From: Nocardia fusca NBRC 14340
Lineage (GTDB): Bacteria > Actinomycetota > Actinomycetes > Mycobacteriales > Mycobacteriaceae
Length of the DNA stretch: 64,000 bases
Direction: 5' to 3'
Assembly: GCF_001618425.1 (NCBI RefSeq)
Contig: NZ_BDCU01000045.1
Span: 1 to 64,000, forward strand
Part shown: piece after piece, positions 51,948 to 61,416 of the stretch
Layout of the letters: each line of letters starts with the position of its first letter
Position numbering within the stretch: the first letter of the stretch is position 1
Position numbers and translations under genes: made by a program
The notes under the pieces: model-generated
Seen by the model: only the letters and a program-made list of their open reading frames with translations
Told to the model about the DNA's origin: nothing
Database searches by the model: none

Positions 51948-51966
51948 CTAAGTTAGCCTACACATC
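51948..51966. promoter_or_regulatory. Possible iron box upstream of the SMP-30-like lipoprotein
   Basis: CTAAGTTAGCCTACACATC shares the central GTTAGCCTA with the IdeR consensus, 12 of 19 positions overall. Weak, but the neighbouring genes are iron-uptake genes. Confidence 0.35.
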
Positions 51967-52004
51967 ACCTGGCTGAACATCTTGTGTACAGAAGGGCATG
52001 GGCC

Positions 52005-53009
52005 ATGTCTCGTACCACCCGCCGTCGCTGGTCCGCCGCAGTTCTCGCGGCTGCCGCCGGCCTTGTTCTGGCGGGCTGTGGGCACCCGGCAGAACCCACC
52101 CCGGCGCCCCGTATCGACACCGCATTCGAACTCCCCGGCGACCGCGTCTATCCCGAAGGCATAGCCCTGGACGAGCGCACCGGCGATGCCTATGTCGGCT
52201 CCTACATCGATGGGACGATCTACCGGAACACCGTCGGCGCCACCCGGGCGGAAGTCTTCCTGCCCTCCGGAACCGACGGCCGCCGGACCGCCAACGGTTT
52301 ACGGGTCGATCGAGCAGGTCGGCTGTGGGTTCTCGACTCGACCGCCGGAGTAGCCGTCTATGACATCGATTCGCGGCAGCTGCGCGCGCGATTCGATGTA
52401 CCGGGAACGGGCGACCGTTTCGTCAACGACATCGCCTTGGGGCCCGACGGGACGGCTTATCTCACCGACAGCCGACGCGACCTCATCTACCGGGTCACCC
52501 CCGTCGACCTGGACCGAGCGCTGACCGGGGCCGGGCACGGGGAACTGAGCCCGGCCTTCGATCTGGCGTCCGTCCTGGAACCACACGGCCCCGACGCCTA
52601 CACCCTCAACGGAATAGTCGCCGACCCCGCCGGCGCCTATCTGCTGACCGCCGACTCCACCGGAGGCGATCTCTACCGGGTCGCCCTCACCCCGGATTCC
52701 ACGCCGATCCGCCGAGTGAATCTCGTCGGCGGCGAACTCCCCCTCGGCGACGGTCTGGATCTGGAGGGCACCACCCTGCGGGCGGCCCTCAACACCAACA
52801 ATATCGTCAGCACCTGGATCCTGTCCGATAACGGTTACACCGCCACCCGGACAGCCGAACACCACGACGACTCTCTCGGCACTCCCACCACACTGGTCCA
52901 CGACAGGGACCGCGTTCTCATGGTCGCCTCGCAATTCGACAGAGGCGGGCCGTTGGGCCCCGGCACACCCACCGCCCCGTTCCGTGTGCTCGCGGTAACA
53001 GGCCTCTGA
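52005..53009 (+). CDS. SMP-30/gluconolactonase-like lipoprotein
   Basis: A 334-residue exported lipoprotein: signal peptide with lipobox LVLAGC (cysteine at residue 26), then a six-bladed beta-propeller of the SMP-30/NHL-like type (FELPGDRVYPEGIALDERTGDAYVGSYIDGTIYRN; LRVDRAGRLWVLDSTAGVAVYDI; FVNDIALGPDGTAYLTDS; YTLNGIVADPAGAYLLTAD). No clear catalytic metal set. ATG 52005 places the lipobox correctly; an in-frame start seven codons earlier lengthens the n-region only. Position by iron-uptake genes suggests, but does not prove, a link. Confidence 0.82.
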   Translation: MSRTTRRRWSAAVLAAAAGLVLAGCGHPAEPTPAPRIDTAFELPGDRVYPEGIALDERTGDAYVGSYIDGTIYRNTVGATRAEVFLPSGTDGRRTANGLRVDRAGRLWVLDSTAGVAVYDIDSRQLRARFDVPGTGDRFVNDIALGPDGTAYLTDSRRDLIYRVTPVDLDRALTGAGHGELSPAFDLASVLEPHGPDAYTLNGIVADPAGAYLLTADSTGGDLYRVALTPDSTPIRRVNLVGGELPLGDGLDLEGTTLRAALNTNNIVSTWILSDNGYTATRTAEHHDDSLGTPTTLVHDRDRVLMVASQFDRGGPLGPGTPTAPFRVLAVTGL

Positions 53010-53096
53010 GCGCCGACCGAACGAACACGCGGGGGCCGGACCGTCGGACGGCGGGGCGGCCCAGCGGGTAGTCCGCGGCGTCCGTGAACAGACCGA

Positions 53097-53127
53097 GGGC
53101 CGGTCCACCGTGACGGTGGACCGGCCC
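53097..53127. terminator. Hairpin terminator between groEL2 and the lipoprotein gene
   Basis: A 14-bp perfect stem (GGGCCGGTCCACCG with CGGTGGACCGGCCC) and a 3-nt loop, 33 bp beyond the groEL stop, between convergent genes. Confidence 0.75.
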
Positions 53128-53159
53128 TTGATTCGAAAAGGATTGCCGGGTGGCGGGAC

Positions 53160-54785
<1,626 letters not shown>

Positions 54786-54928
54786 TGCGGTGAGATCCTC
54801 CAAGTAATGAGGCTGACACACAGGATGACCGCATTGTCGGGTCACCCTTTAGCTACGCTTGTGGCCAGGTTCGGTGCCCGCGACGGACGACCAGGGGTGT
54901 CGTGGTACCCGATCTCACCGTCCCGACC

Positions 54929-54955
54929 TTGGCACTCTCCGGTGGGGAGTGCCAA
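54929..54955. promoter_or_regulatory. CIRCE element 1 upstream of groEL2
   Basis: TTGGCACTC-N9-GAGTGCCAA, a perfect 9-bp inverted repeat with the canonical 9-bp spacer; HrcA repressor site. Confidence 0.92.
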
Positions 54956-54963
54956 AGCCATTT

Positions 54964-54990
54964 TTAGCACTCGCCGGTGCCGAGTGCAAG
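54964..54990. promoter_or_regulatory. CIRCE element 2 upstream of groEL2
   Basis: TTAGCACTC-N9-GAGTGCAAG, near-perfect CIRCE with 9-bp spacer, 8 bp from the first element. Tandem CIRCE sites are known for actinobacterial groE genes. Confidence 0.9.
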
Positions 54991-55125
54991 GTCGTGTTCA
55001 TTTGCCCCGCCTCCGGCGGGGCGGGCCGGGGCGGGCCCCGACCATTTGCGGGTGAACGATCCAGGGAGGTGGGCCGCGAGAACCAGGCGGTTCCCCGGCC
55101 ACGTCGGATGCGACCCCGAATCGGG
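54991..55125. other. Region upstream of the CIRCE sites with an R1-type GC hairpin
   Basis: Contains CCCCGCC-TCC-GGCGGGG (about 55007-55022) followed by GGGCCGGGGCGGGCCCCGACC, the same module found in front of R1, fadB2 and within R2 flanks. No gene recognised. Confidence 0.45.
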
Positions 55126-55419
55126 TCAGAGACTGTCGGTGACCCGCAGCGCAAGAGCCAGAAAAGCGTCCGCGCGCCGTTCCTCCGGGGTGCGCGGCTC
55201 CCCCTCGTCGATCGTGACGAATTCGGCATCGTGCAGCAGCAGTTCGGCCTCGACCCGCATGATGGCGCGAACGAACGGCGGCGCGACCTCCGGCGGTAGA
55301 TCACCGTTGACCACATAGCTCCCGTCCGACAACGATTCGGTGGAGATGTAGGTCAATGCGCGCAGCAGATCGTCCCGATGCTCACCGGCCACCAGGTCGG
55401 AGTCCGTTTCATCCGCCAT
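55126..55419 (-). CDS. Small acidic conserved-type hypothetical protein
   Basis: A 97-residue acidic protein (ETDSDLVAGEHRDDLL ... FVRAIMRVEAELLLHDAE ... EGEPRTPEERRADAFLALALRV). Predicted mainly helical, no membrane helix or motif. Good codon bias and ATG start. I do not recognise a family. Lies upstream of groEL2 on the same strand but is separated by the CIRCE region. Confidence 0.6.
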   Translation of the reverse strand: MADETDSDLVAGEHRDDLLRALTYISTESLSDGSYVVNGDLPPEVAPPFVRAIMRVEAELLLHDAEFVTIDEGEPRTPEERRADAFLALALRVTDSL

Positions 55420-55553
55420 TGCTATAGATTACCGGGACACCGGCCCGGATCGGGCACATCAGAGCCCCCGCCTGCGGTAACACCAGCGCGGCGGCCGGGC
55501 GCCACCCGCACACGACTCGCCGTGGACCGGTTCGAATCGCGGTGATCGCGCGG

Positions 55554-55576
55554 CGCGGAGTCCCGGAGACTCCGCG
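55554..55576. terminator. Hairpin terminator downstream of the Clp-N/HTH gene
   Basis: A 9-bp perfect stem (CGCGGAGTC with GACTCCGCG), loop of 5, 12 bp beyond the stop of the Clp-N/HTH gene. Confidence 0.6.
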
Positions 55577-55587
55577 GCCGGGCAACC

Positions 55588-56349
55588 TTACTTGTCCTTC
55601 TCCGCGACGATCTGCCGGAGCAACTCGATCAACCGGGTTTCGAGCGGTTCCTTGCGCAACCCGGTGTCGCTCAGGATCCCCGAACCGTTTTCCTGCTCCA
55701 GGACGGCAAGCAGGATGTGCTCGGTACCGATGTAGTTGTGCCCGAGCCGCAGTGCCTCGCGGAACGTCAGCTCCAGCGCTTTCTTCGCATCGGCGCCGAA
55801 GGGGATGAGCCCGCTCATCTTGCCGGCGGCGGTGGCGGCCTTGAGGGCCTCCGGCGCGGCCGTCGCGTCACCACCCACCGTGGTCAGTGCCGCGCTCGCG
55901 ATATCGGCGAGGGTGACACCCTGTTCGACGATCAGCTGACCGGCCAGCCCATCCCCCTCACTGAGCAGTCCCAGGACCAGGTGCCCGATGGAGATCTCGG
56001 CACTGCCGGTGATATTCGCGGCCTCCTGGGCCGCGACCACGACCGTACGGGCGCGCGGGGTGAATTTGCCGAATCCGGCATTGGGGTCCATCTCGGCGGC
56101 GGGATCACCCGGCGGTTTGGGCACGAAGCGTTTCTGGGCGGCCTGTTTGCTCACGCCCATACTCGCGCCGATCTCGGTCCAGGAGGCGCCCGAACGGCGG
56201 GCCTGATCGACGAAATGACCGATCAGATGGTCGGCCAGCTCACCGAGATGACCCGCGGTGACCACCGCATCGGCGAGTTGTTCCAGGGCGTTGTCGGGCC
56301 GGGCCTTCTTGATGACCTCGATGAGGTCGTCCAGACGTACTGTTGTCAT
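55588..56349 (-). CDS. HTH regulator fused to tandem Clp-N domains
   Basis: A 253-residue protein. Residues about 40-75 contain a HTH (GHFVDQARRSGASWTEIGASMGVSKQAAQKRF). From about 90 to the end are two Clp N-terminal repeats: FTPRARTVVVAAQEAANITGSAEISIGHLVLGLL and FGADAKKALELTFREALRLGHNYIGTEHILLAVLEQENGSG, the substrate/adaptor domain of ClpA/ClpC, without any AAA+ module. It therefore looks like a transcription factor that senses Clp substrates or protein stress. Two 17-bp inverted repeats lie directly in front of its start codon. Role is inferred from domains. Confidence 0.8.
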   Translation of the reverse strand: MTTVRLDDLIEVIKKARPDNALEQLADAVVTAGHLGELADHLIGHFVDQARRSGASWTEIGASMGVSKQAAQKRFVPKPPGDPAAEMDPNAGFGKFTPRARTVVVAAQEAANITGSAEISIGHLVLGLLSEGDGLAGQLIVEQGVTLADIASAALTTVGGDATAAPEALKAATAAGKMSGLIPFGADAKKALELTFREALRLGHNYIGTEHILLAVLEQENGSGILSDTGLRKEPLETRLIELLRQIVAEKDK

Positions 56350-56351
56350 GC

Positions 56352-56368
56352 GTCAACTATAGGTTGAC
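56352..56368. promoter_or_regulatory. Putative autoregulatory operator 1 of the Clp-N/HTH gene
   Basis: GTCAAC-TATAG-GTTGAC, a perfect 6-bp inverted repeat with 5-bp spacer, two bases upstream of the start codon. A matching repeat with the same arms lies 28 bp further up. Confidence 0.75.
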
Positions 56369-56379
56369 GCATGACCATC

Positions 56380-56396
56380 GTCAACCAGGAGTTGAC
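56380..56396. promoter_or_regulatory. Putative autoregulatory operator 2 of the Clp-N/HTH gene
   Basis: GTCAAC-CAGGA-GTTGAC, identical arms to the site at 56352-56368; start-to-start distance 28 bp. Located between the Clp-N/HTH start and the end of pssA. Confidence 0.75.
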
Positions 56397-56407
56397 GGCA
56401 GAACCCC

Positions 56408-57334
56408 TCAGTTCCGCCCACCAGGCCGGCGCAACCGCAACCGCGAATCGCCCCGCAGCGCCGGCCGCCGGATATCGGGGCGGCGCAGTACCGGCCGCCG
56501 GATCTCCGGGCGGCGCAGGACGGTCAACCGGCGGTCGGCCCGGCGTTGCGCGCGGCGCTCGGCCGGTTTGTACTGCCAGGTCTCGGGCCGGGCCGCGACC
56601 CAGCGCCGCGAGTACCACGCGAAGGGGATATGCCCGAGGTACAGCACGATCAGTACCAGCAACAGCACGATGGGGTAGGTGATGAGCGCCGCGCCGGCCA
56701 GCGCGACCAGCACCAGTAGGCCGGCGGCGGCCTGCGGGGCTACCGATACCGACTTGAGGGCCAGCGTGGGGATGGTGCTCACGCACAGCGCCGCGGTGAA
56801 GACCGTCCAGGCCGCGACCACGGGGAAACTCGTCCACCAGCCATCGCCGAACTGCACGTACACCGCGATCGGAGCCATGGCGATGAGCGCGCCGGCCGGA
56901 GCCGGGACCCCGACGAAGTACTCGCGCGCCCAATCGGGACGGGTGTCGTCGTCGAGCAGGGTGTTGAACCGGGCCAGCCGCAGCACGATGCTCACCGCGA
57001 AGAGCAGCGCGATGATCCAGCCCGAGCCGCTGCTCTCACCGTTGAACAGCACCACATAGAGCACCAGCGCCGGCGCCACCCCGAACGAGATGGCATCGGA
57101 GAGGGAGTCCAGCTCGGCGCCGATCTTGGTGGTCGCCGACAGCAACCGCGCCAGCCGGCCGTCGAGGGTATCCAGGACCGCGGCCGCGCCGATCATGGCG
57201 AGCGCGATCTTCAGCTCTCCCTCCAGGCCGAACCGCACCGCGGACAGTCCCGAGCACAGCGCCAGGATGGTGACGATACTGGGCAGCAGCCGGATCGATC
57301 GGCGCCGCCTGCCTTCGATGACCTGCTCCATCAC
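56408..57334 (-). CDS. pssA: CDP-diacylglycerol--serine O-phosphatidyltransferase
   Basis: A 308-residue integral membrane CDP-alcohol phosphatidyltransferase that makes phosphatidylserine from CDP-diacylglycerol and serine. The D-G-x2-A-R-x8-G-x3-D-x3-D signature is DTLDGRLARLL ... GAELDSLSD. About seven to eight membrane helices follow. The C-terminal ~35 residues are a repeated Arg-Pro tail (RRPEIRRPVLRRPDIRRP), encoded by two 30-bp tandem repeats. GTG 57334 overlaps the psd stop by four; ATG 57331 is next. Together with psd it forms the phosphatidylethanolamine pathway. Confidence 0.93.
   Translation of the reverse strand: MMEQVIEGRRRRSIRLLPSIVTILALCSGLSAVRFGLEGELKIALAMIGAAAVLDTLDGRLARLLSATTKIGAELDSLSDAISFGVAPALVLYVVLFNGESSGSGWIIALLFAVSIVLRLARFNTLLDDDTRPDWAREYFVGVPAPAGALIAMAPIAVYVQFGDGWWTSFPVVAAWTVFTAALCVSTIPTLALKSVSVAPQAAAGLLVLVALAGAALITYPIVLLLVLIVLYLGHIPFAWYSRRWVAARPETWQYKPAERRAQRRADRRLTVLRRPEIRRPVLRRPDIRRPALRGDSRLRLRRPGGRN
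56461..56520. repeat. 30-bp tandem repeat inside pssA
   Basis: Two copies (56461-56490 and 56491-56520), about 90 percent identical, each starting CCGGCCGCCGGAT and ending CGGCGCAG. In frame (10 codons), they encode the Arg-Pro repeats of the PssA tail. Confidence 0.85.
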
Positions 57335-58056
57335 GCGCCCGCCGACGGCAGCACCGCCAGTACCGTTTCCCCCCCGATCGTCCGCTGGCCGATATTCACC
57401 AGCAGTTCGGTCCCGGCCGGGAAGTAGGTGTCCACGCGGGACCCGAAACGGATCAGTCCGTAGGTGTCGCCGATGGTGACCCGGTCACCGGCGGCGGCGT
57501 CGCAGACGATGCGCCGGGCCAGCAGACCGGCGATCTGGACCACCACCACCTGCTGCCCGTCGGCGGTATCGATCAGCATGCTGCTGCGTTCGTTGACCTC
57601 GCTGGCATCGGCCAGATCGGCGGACTTGAACTGTCCGCGCCGGTAGCGCACATCGCGCACCACACCCGAGACCGGCGTGCGCTGGACGTGCACGTCCAAA
57701 ACCGACAGGAAGATGCTCACGCGGGGCAGCGGCTGATCGCCGAGACCCAGCTCGGGCGGCGGCGCCGCCGTGTCGACCAGGGCGACCTCACCGTCGGCGG
57801 GGGCGACCACCACTCCGGCCCGATTCGGCGGGACCCGGTGGGGGTGCCGGAAGAAGGCGGCGCTCGCCCCGGCCGCCGCGAGCGCGGTCCGGCGGACCCA
57901 GCGCCGCCTGCGGCCCAGGACGGCGACCCCCAGCGGAACGGCCACGAAGGGCAATCCGGCCGGATGCATCGGCGGGATCGCACTGCGCACCAGATCGGCC
58001 AGATGGGCCGGACCGGTGGTTTCCGGGGTGCCCGGCGGCGTGGGACGGCGTGCCAC
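57331..58056 (-). CDS. psd: Phosphatidylserine decarboxylase
   Basis: A 241-residue proenzyme of the short actinobacterial Psd type that self-cleaves to make a pyruvoyl cofactor and turns phosphatidylserine into phosphatidylethanolamine. The self-cleavage motif near the C-terminus is GLIRFGSRVDTYFPAGTELL (G-S), preceded by FLSVLDVHVQRTPVSGVV. GTG 58056 is chosen for the AGAGGAAT upstream; an in-frame ATG at 58113 would add 19 disordered residues. It sits first in the psd-pssA unit, as in M. tuberculosis. Confidence 0.9.
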   Translation of the reverse strand: MARRPTPPGTPETTGPAHLADLVRSAIPPMHPAGLPFVAVPLGVAVLGRRRRWVRRTALAAAGASAAFFRHPHRVPPNRAGVVVAPADGEVALVDTAAPPPELGLGDQPLPRVSIFLSVLDVHVQRTPVSGVVRDVRYRRGQFKSADLADASEVNERSSMLIDTADGQQVVVVQIAGLLARRIVCDAAAGDRVTIGDTYGLIRFGSRVDTYFPAGTELLVNIGQRTIGGETVLAVLPSAGA

Positions 58057-58198
58057 AGATTCCTCTTTCGTACTCGGTTCGATCGGCGCGGACTCCAGGT
58101 GGCGACCGGTCACCGCGCACGGGCCGGCCGAACCTGTCGGCGCAAGCGTTCACACCTTACGCCGAACAGGCCGGTGGCACCGGGTGTCGAACCGAGGC

Positions 58199-58459
58199 CT
58201 ACCTCCGGACGACCAACTTCACCAGGAACAAGAGGATGACGGCGCCGGCCAGGCAGGTGAAGAAGCTGAACCACCAGCCTCCACTGTTCACGTCGACACC
58301 GAATGCCGCGAGCAGGAAGCCGCCGATCAGGCCGCCGACGATACCTACCACAATGTTGAGAAGAATGCCCTGCTGGGCGTCGGTTTTCATGATCTTACTG
58401 GCGATCCAGCCGGCGATACCGCCGATGATGATCCAGCCGATGATGCCGAGTCCGAGCAT
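58199..58459 (-). CDS. GlsB/YeaQ/YmgE family small membrane protein
   Basis: An 86-residue transglycosylase-associated-type membrane protein with three helices: LGLGIIGWIIIGGIAGWIASKIM, GILLNIVVGIVGGLIGGFLL and WWFSFFTCLAGAVILLFLV. Gly-rich packing motifs are typical. Family members are stress-induced; function unclear. Confidence 0.85.
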   Translation of the reverse strand: MLGLGIIGWIIIGGIAGWIASKIMKTDAQQGILLNIVVGIVGGLIGGFLLAAFGVDVNSGGWWFSFFTCLAGAVILLFLVKLVVRR

Positions 58460-58722
58460 GAGTTGTTCCTCGCTTGTTCTCCGGAAACCCGCCAGCGGCC
58501 GCGGGCGGGTATCGCCGCAATACCCGGAGTCGATCTCGATAACCCCGGCGAATATCGAATAAGCGATGCCGTCGTCCGCACTTGGGGATAATATGAGGGT
58601 GCCTCATGTCTCCGGATTGCCCGGTGACCGCGACCACACACGCGGCCGGCGGGTGAGGAATCCACATCCGAATCGGGTCCACCCTCGCGGCGACCCAGCC
58701 GCAGGTACATAGGAGAAGCACC

Positions 58723-59769
58723 ATGGCTACTCAGATCGCCCAGACGACCGGAGCCCAGCACACCGCGATCCTGGGACTGGGCGTGTACCGCCCGGCGCGA
58801 GTCGTGACCAACGACGAAGTAGCCGGACCGATCGATTCCAGCGACGAGTGGATCCGGACCCGTTCGGGTATCCGCACCCGCCGCTTCGCCGACGACACCG
58901 AGACCATCCATTCGATGAGCGTGGCCGCCTGTCGCGGCGCCCTGGACTCGGCCGGTATCGCCGGCGACCAGGTCGACTGCGTGATCGTCGCCACCTCGAC
59001 CCATCTGCTGCTGACTCCCGCCGCCGCGCCCCGGATCGCCACCGAACTCGGCACCGGCGGCGCCGCCGCCTTCGATATCTCGGCCGGCTGCGCCGGCTTC
59101 TGTCACGGCCTGGCCATGGCCTCGGACCTGGTCCGCGCGGGCACCGCCTCCCACGTGCTCGTCATCGGGGTGGAAAAACTCAGCGCCACCGTCAACCCGG
59201 CCGACCGCGGTACCGCGTTCCTGTTCGCCGACGGCGCGGGCGCGGTGGTGGTGGGCGCAGCCGAGGAACAGGGCATCGGGCCGACCGTCTGGGGTTCCGA
59301 CGGCACCCAGCACCGGGTCATCCGCCAGGACAAGGACTGGGTCGAGTTCTTCGCCGAGATCGAGGAGAAGGGTACCGACGCCGTCCGTCCCTACCTGGCC
59401 ATGGAGGGCACCGCGGTGTTCCGGTGGGCGGCGCACTCCTTGGAGAAGGTCTGCCGCGACGCCATCGACCGCGCCGGACTGTCCACCGACGACCTGGACG
59501 CCATGATCCCGCACCAGGCCAACGGCCGGATCATCGAGATCATGGCGCGGGTGCTGAAACTGCCGGAGAACTGCGCGCTGGCCAACGATATCGAGGAGGC
59601 CGGCAACACTTCGGCAGCCTCGATTCCGCTGGCGATGGAGGCCCTGCTGCGCACCGGGCAGTCCAAGCCCGGCGATACCGCGCTGCTCATCGCCTTCGGC
59701 GCCGGGCTCTCCTACGCGGCCCAGGTCGTGAACCTGCCGAACTTCAGTTCGCCTCGGCCGCTGTCCTGA
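58723..59769 (+). CDS. fabH: Beta-ketoacyl-ACP synthase III (FabH)
   Basis: A 348-residue KAS III enzyme that starts fatty-acid chains by condensing acyl-CoA with malonyl-ACP. Catalytic triad: Cys in FDISAGCAGFCHGLAMA, His in MIPHQANGRIIEIM, Asn in EEAGNTSAASIPLAM. N-terminal block DSSDEWIRTRSGIRTRRF is also typical. In mycolate producers FabH links FAS-I primers to FAS-II. Stands alone; its 3' end overlaps the next gene, which is on the other strand, by 26 bp. Confidence 0.94.
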   Translation: MATQIAQTTGAQHTAILGLGVYRPARVVTNDEVAGPIDSSDEWIRTRSGIRTRRFADDTETIHSMSVAACRGALDSAGIAGDQVDCVIVATSTHLLLTPAAAPRIATELGTGGAAAFDISAGCAGFCHGLAMASDLVRAGTASHVLVIGVEKLSATVNPADRGTAFLFADGAGAVVVGAAEEQGIGPTVWGSDGTQHRVIRQDKDWVEFFAEIEEKGTDAVRPYLAMEGTAVFRWAAHSLEKVCRDAIDRAGLSTDDLDAMIPHQANGRIIEIMARVLKLPENCALANDIEEAGNTSAASIPLAMEALLRTGQSKPGDTALLIAFGAGLSYAAQVVNLPNFSSPRPLS

Positions 59770-60196
59770 TCTTCGCCAGCGATTCGTTCATCCCGGCCAC
59801 CAGGTTCTCCTCGAACGCCGCCTCCCCACCGAGCACCGCATCGATCAGGGTCCGCGATACCCAGGTGGTGCCGTTGGGGACGTCCCGGCGTTCGACGAGC
59901 CGGGTCCCGTTCTCGGTGGGCTCGAGCGTGTAGGTCCACACGGTCCGGTTCTGGCTCACACGAAAGGCCAGCGCACTGTTCTTTTCGTAGCGCAGGATGC
60001 GCGAGGTGGTCGGCCAGAACTTCCATCCGTCCCGGTTGAGATTGACCGTCAGCGTGCCCGCTCTCGGCTTGCCGATCGGGATCATCCGGACACACTGGGG
60101 GCTGAACTCCGGCATACGGCTCGGGTCGGCGAGTACCGCCCAGACCCGCTCCGGCGGGGCGGCGATATCGATGCTGGCTTCGAGGTTTTTCGGCAA
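59744..60196 (-). CDS. SRPBCC family protein
   Basis: A 150-residue START/polyketide-cyclase-like protein: LEASIDIAAPPERVWAVLADPSRMPEFSPQCVRM at the start and a closing helix (AFEENLVAGMNESLAKIRTAA). TTG 60196 is chosen because CCGGAGG lies 5-6 bases upstream and homology begins exactly there; longer in-frame starts run through intergenic sequence. Probably binds a lipid. Convergent with fabH, overlapping its end by 26 bp. Confidence 0.8.
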   Translation of the reverse strand: MPKNLEASIDIAAPPERVWAVLADPSRMPEFSPQCVRMIPIGKPRAGTLTVNLNRDGWKFWPTTSRILRYEKNSALAFRVSQNRTVWTYTLEPTENGTRLVERRDVPNGTTWVSRTLIDAVLGGEAAFEENLVAGMNESLAKIRTAAEAN

Positions 60197-60395
60197 CGTT
60201 GCCTCCGGGTAGATGAAACTCCAAGTACCAGAAAGAGTAGCGATAGGCGACGGGTCGGTCACATTTTCCGCGCCGCGTATCGATATCACCGATCCGGCAG
60301 CAGAATCGATTGCGGGACCCCATCGGTTGCCGTACACGCCACCGCCAGCAAGACGCGTCGCCAGCAAATACACAGCTACCGTGAGGTGATGGGCC

Positions 60396-60557
60396 GTGAA
60401 CTTTCGCTCGCTACTGCGCCGCCAGACCCCCGAGGGACTGCCGCAACTCCCGGCACTCGAACCCGATGACCCCTCCGGAACCGCCAGGATCGACGAACAG
60501 CTGGAACGTCTACTCACCCCCACCGAACTGGATATGGTCCTGCACCACCGGGTCTGA
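60396..60557 (+). CDS. Small hypothetical protein, 53 residues
   Basis: GTG 60396 to TGA 60557 encodes NFRSLLRRQTPEGLPQLPAL, then an acidic middle and ERLLTPTELDMVLHHRV. Codon bias is strongly actinobacterial (GC at third position), and GAGGTG lies upstream. No family known. It is divergent from the SRPBCC gene and upstream of a lipoprotein. Confidence 0.55.
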   Translation: MNFRSLLRRQTPEGLPQLPALEPDDPSGTARIDEQLERLLTPTELDMVLHHRV

Positions 60558-60664
60558 ACCCCGGCGTCCGGAGCCCCGGCTGCGGCCGGGGCCGCCGTGC
60601 ACCACCCGGTACGCTGCTGGTCGCGCCGGAGGCTCCGGCGTGGCTGACCACCGGGGAATGCGTT

Positions 60665-61135
60665 ATGAAGCGAATCTCAACTGTTGTGCTCGCCGCTGCC
60701 GCCGCCGCGGCGCTGGCGCTTTCGGGTTGCTCTTCCGAAGATGAGCCGGCCGAAGCGTCGGGCCTGCGCAAGAACACCGCGACCGCGCAGACGGCGCCGC
60801 AGACGGAATCCGGCGACGGCACCACCGCCGAGGCCACCGCCCCCGGCGCGGAACAAACCCCCGCGCAGCCGCCGGAAACCACCGCGACCGAGGACGATTC
60901 CGCCGGCGACGCCCCCGCCTCGGACCGCCCCTCCGACACCACCTGCGGCCAGTTCGCACAGCTCGACGAACCGCAGCAGCAACAACTCATCGGCCAGATC
61001 CTCGCCGAGAACCCCGACAGCGCGTTCGTGGGCAACCCCAATGCCGCACTCGGCACCGCCAAACTGGTGTGCAACTCCCAGAAGCTGGCCGATCAGAAGG
61101 TCGCCGTGGTCGCGGGGATCGTCGTCAACGGATGA
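60665..61135 (+). CDS. Small putative lipoprotein
   Basis: A 156-residue lipoprotein: lipobox LALSGCSS at residues 18-25, then a long Thr/Ala/Pro/Glu-rich disordered linker (about 25-85) and a short folded part (TCGQFAQLDEPQQQQLIGQI ... ALGTAKLVCNSQKLADQKV) with two cysteines likely to form a disulfide. Actinobacteria often carry such anchored small domains; function unknown. Confidence 0.75.
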   Translation: MKRISTVVLAAAAAAALALSGCSSEDEPAEASGLRKNTATAQTAPQTESGDGTTAEATAPGAEQTPAQPPETTATEDDSAGDAPASDRPSDTTCGQFAQLDEPQQQQLIGQILAENPDSAFVGNPNAALGTAKLVCNSQKLADQKVAVVAGIVVNG

Positions 61136-61416
61136 AAGAGGGTGCGGCCGGTCGCGGCCGCACACTTTCAGCTACCGATCGCCGAGATCTCGTCGTTGGC
61201 GTGGGTGAGGTGAGCGGTATCTCCGCCGGTATCGATCGTGATACCTCCGGGATACCGGCGGAATCGAGAGCGACGGTGGCGCTCATCGCCGGGTCGGCGT
61301 CGGCATCCAAAATTCGGCCCGCGGCAGGCGAGCGCGGCACGCGAACCGCGCGATACTCGACGCCGGTCACCGGGGGCCGCGCCCCGGCATTCCCGAAAGC
61401 GGCGCAGAATGGCACG

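Noticed and set aside
55528..55545. GGTTCGAATC as a tRNA T-loop
   Set aside because: Flanking bases do not form an acceptor or T stem.
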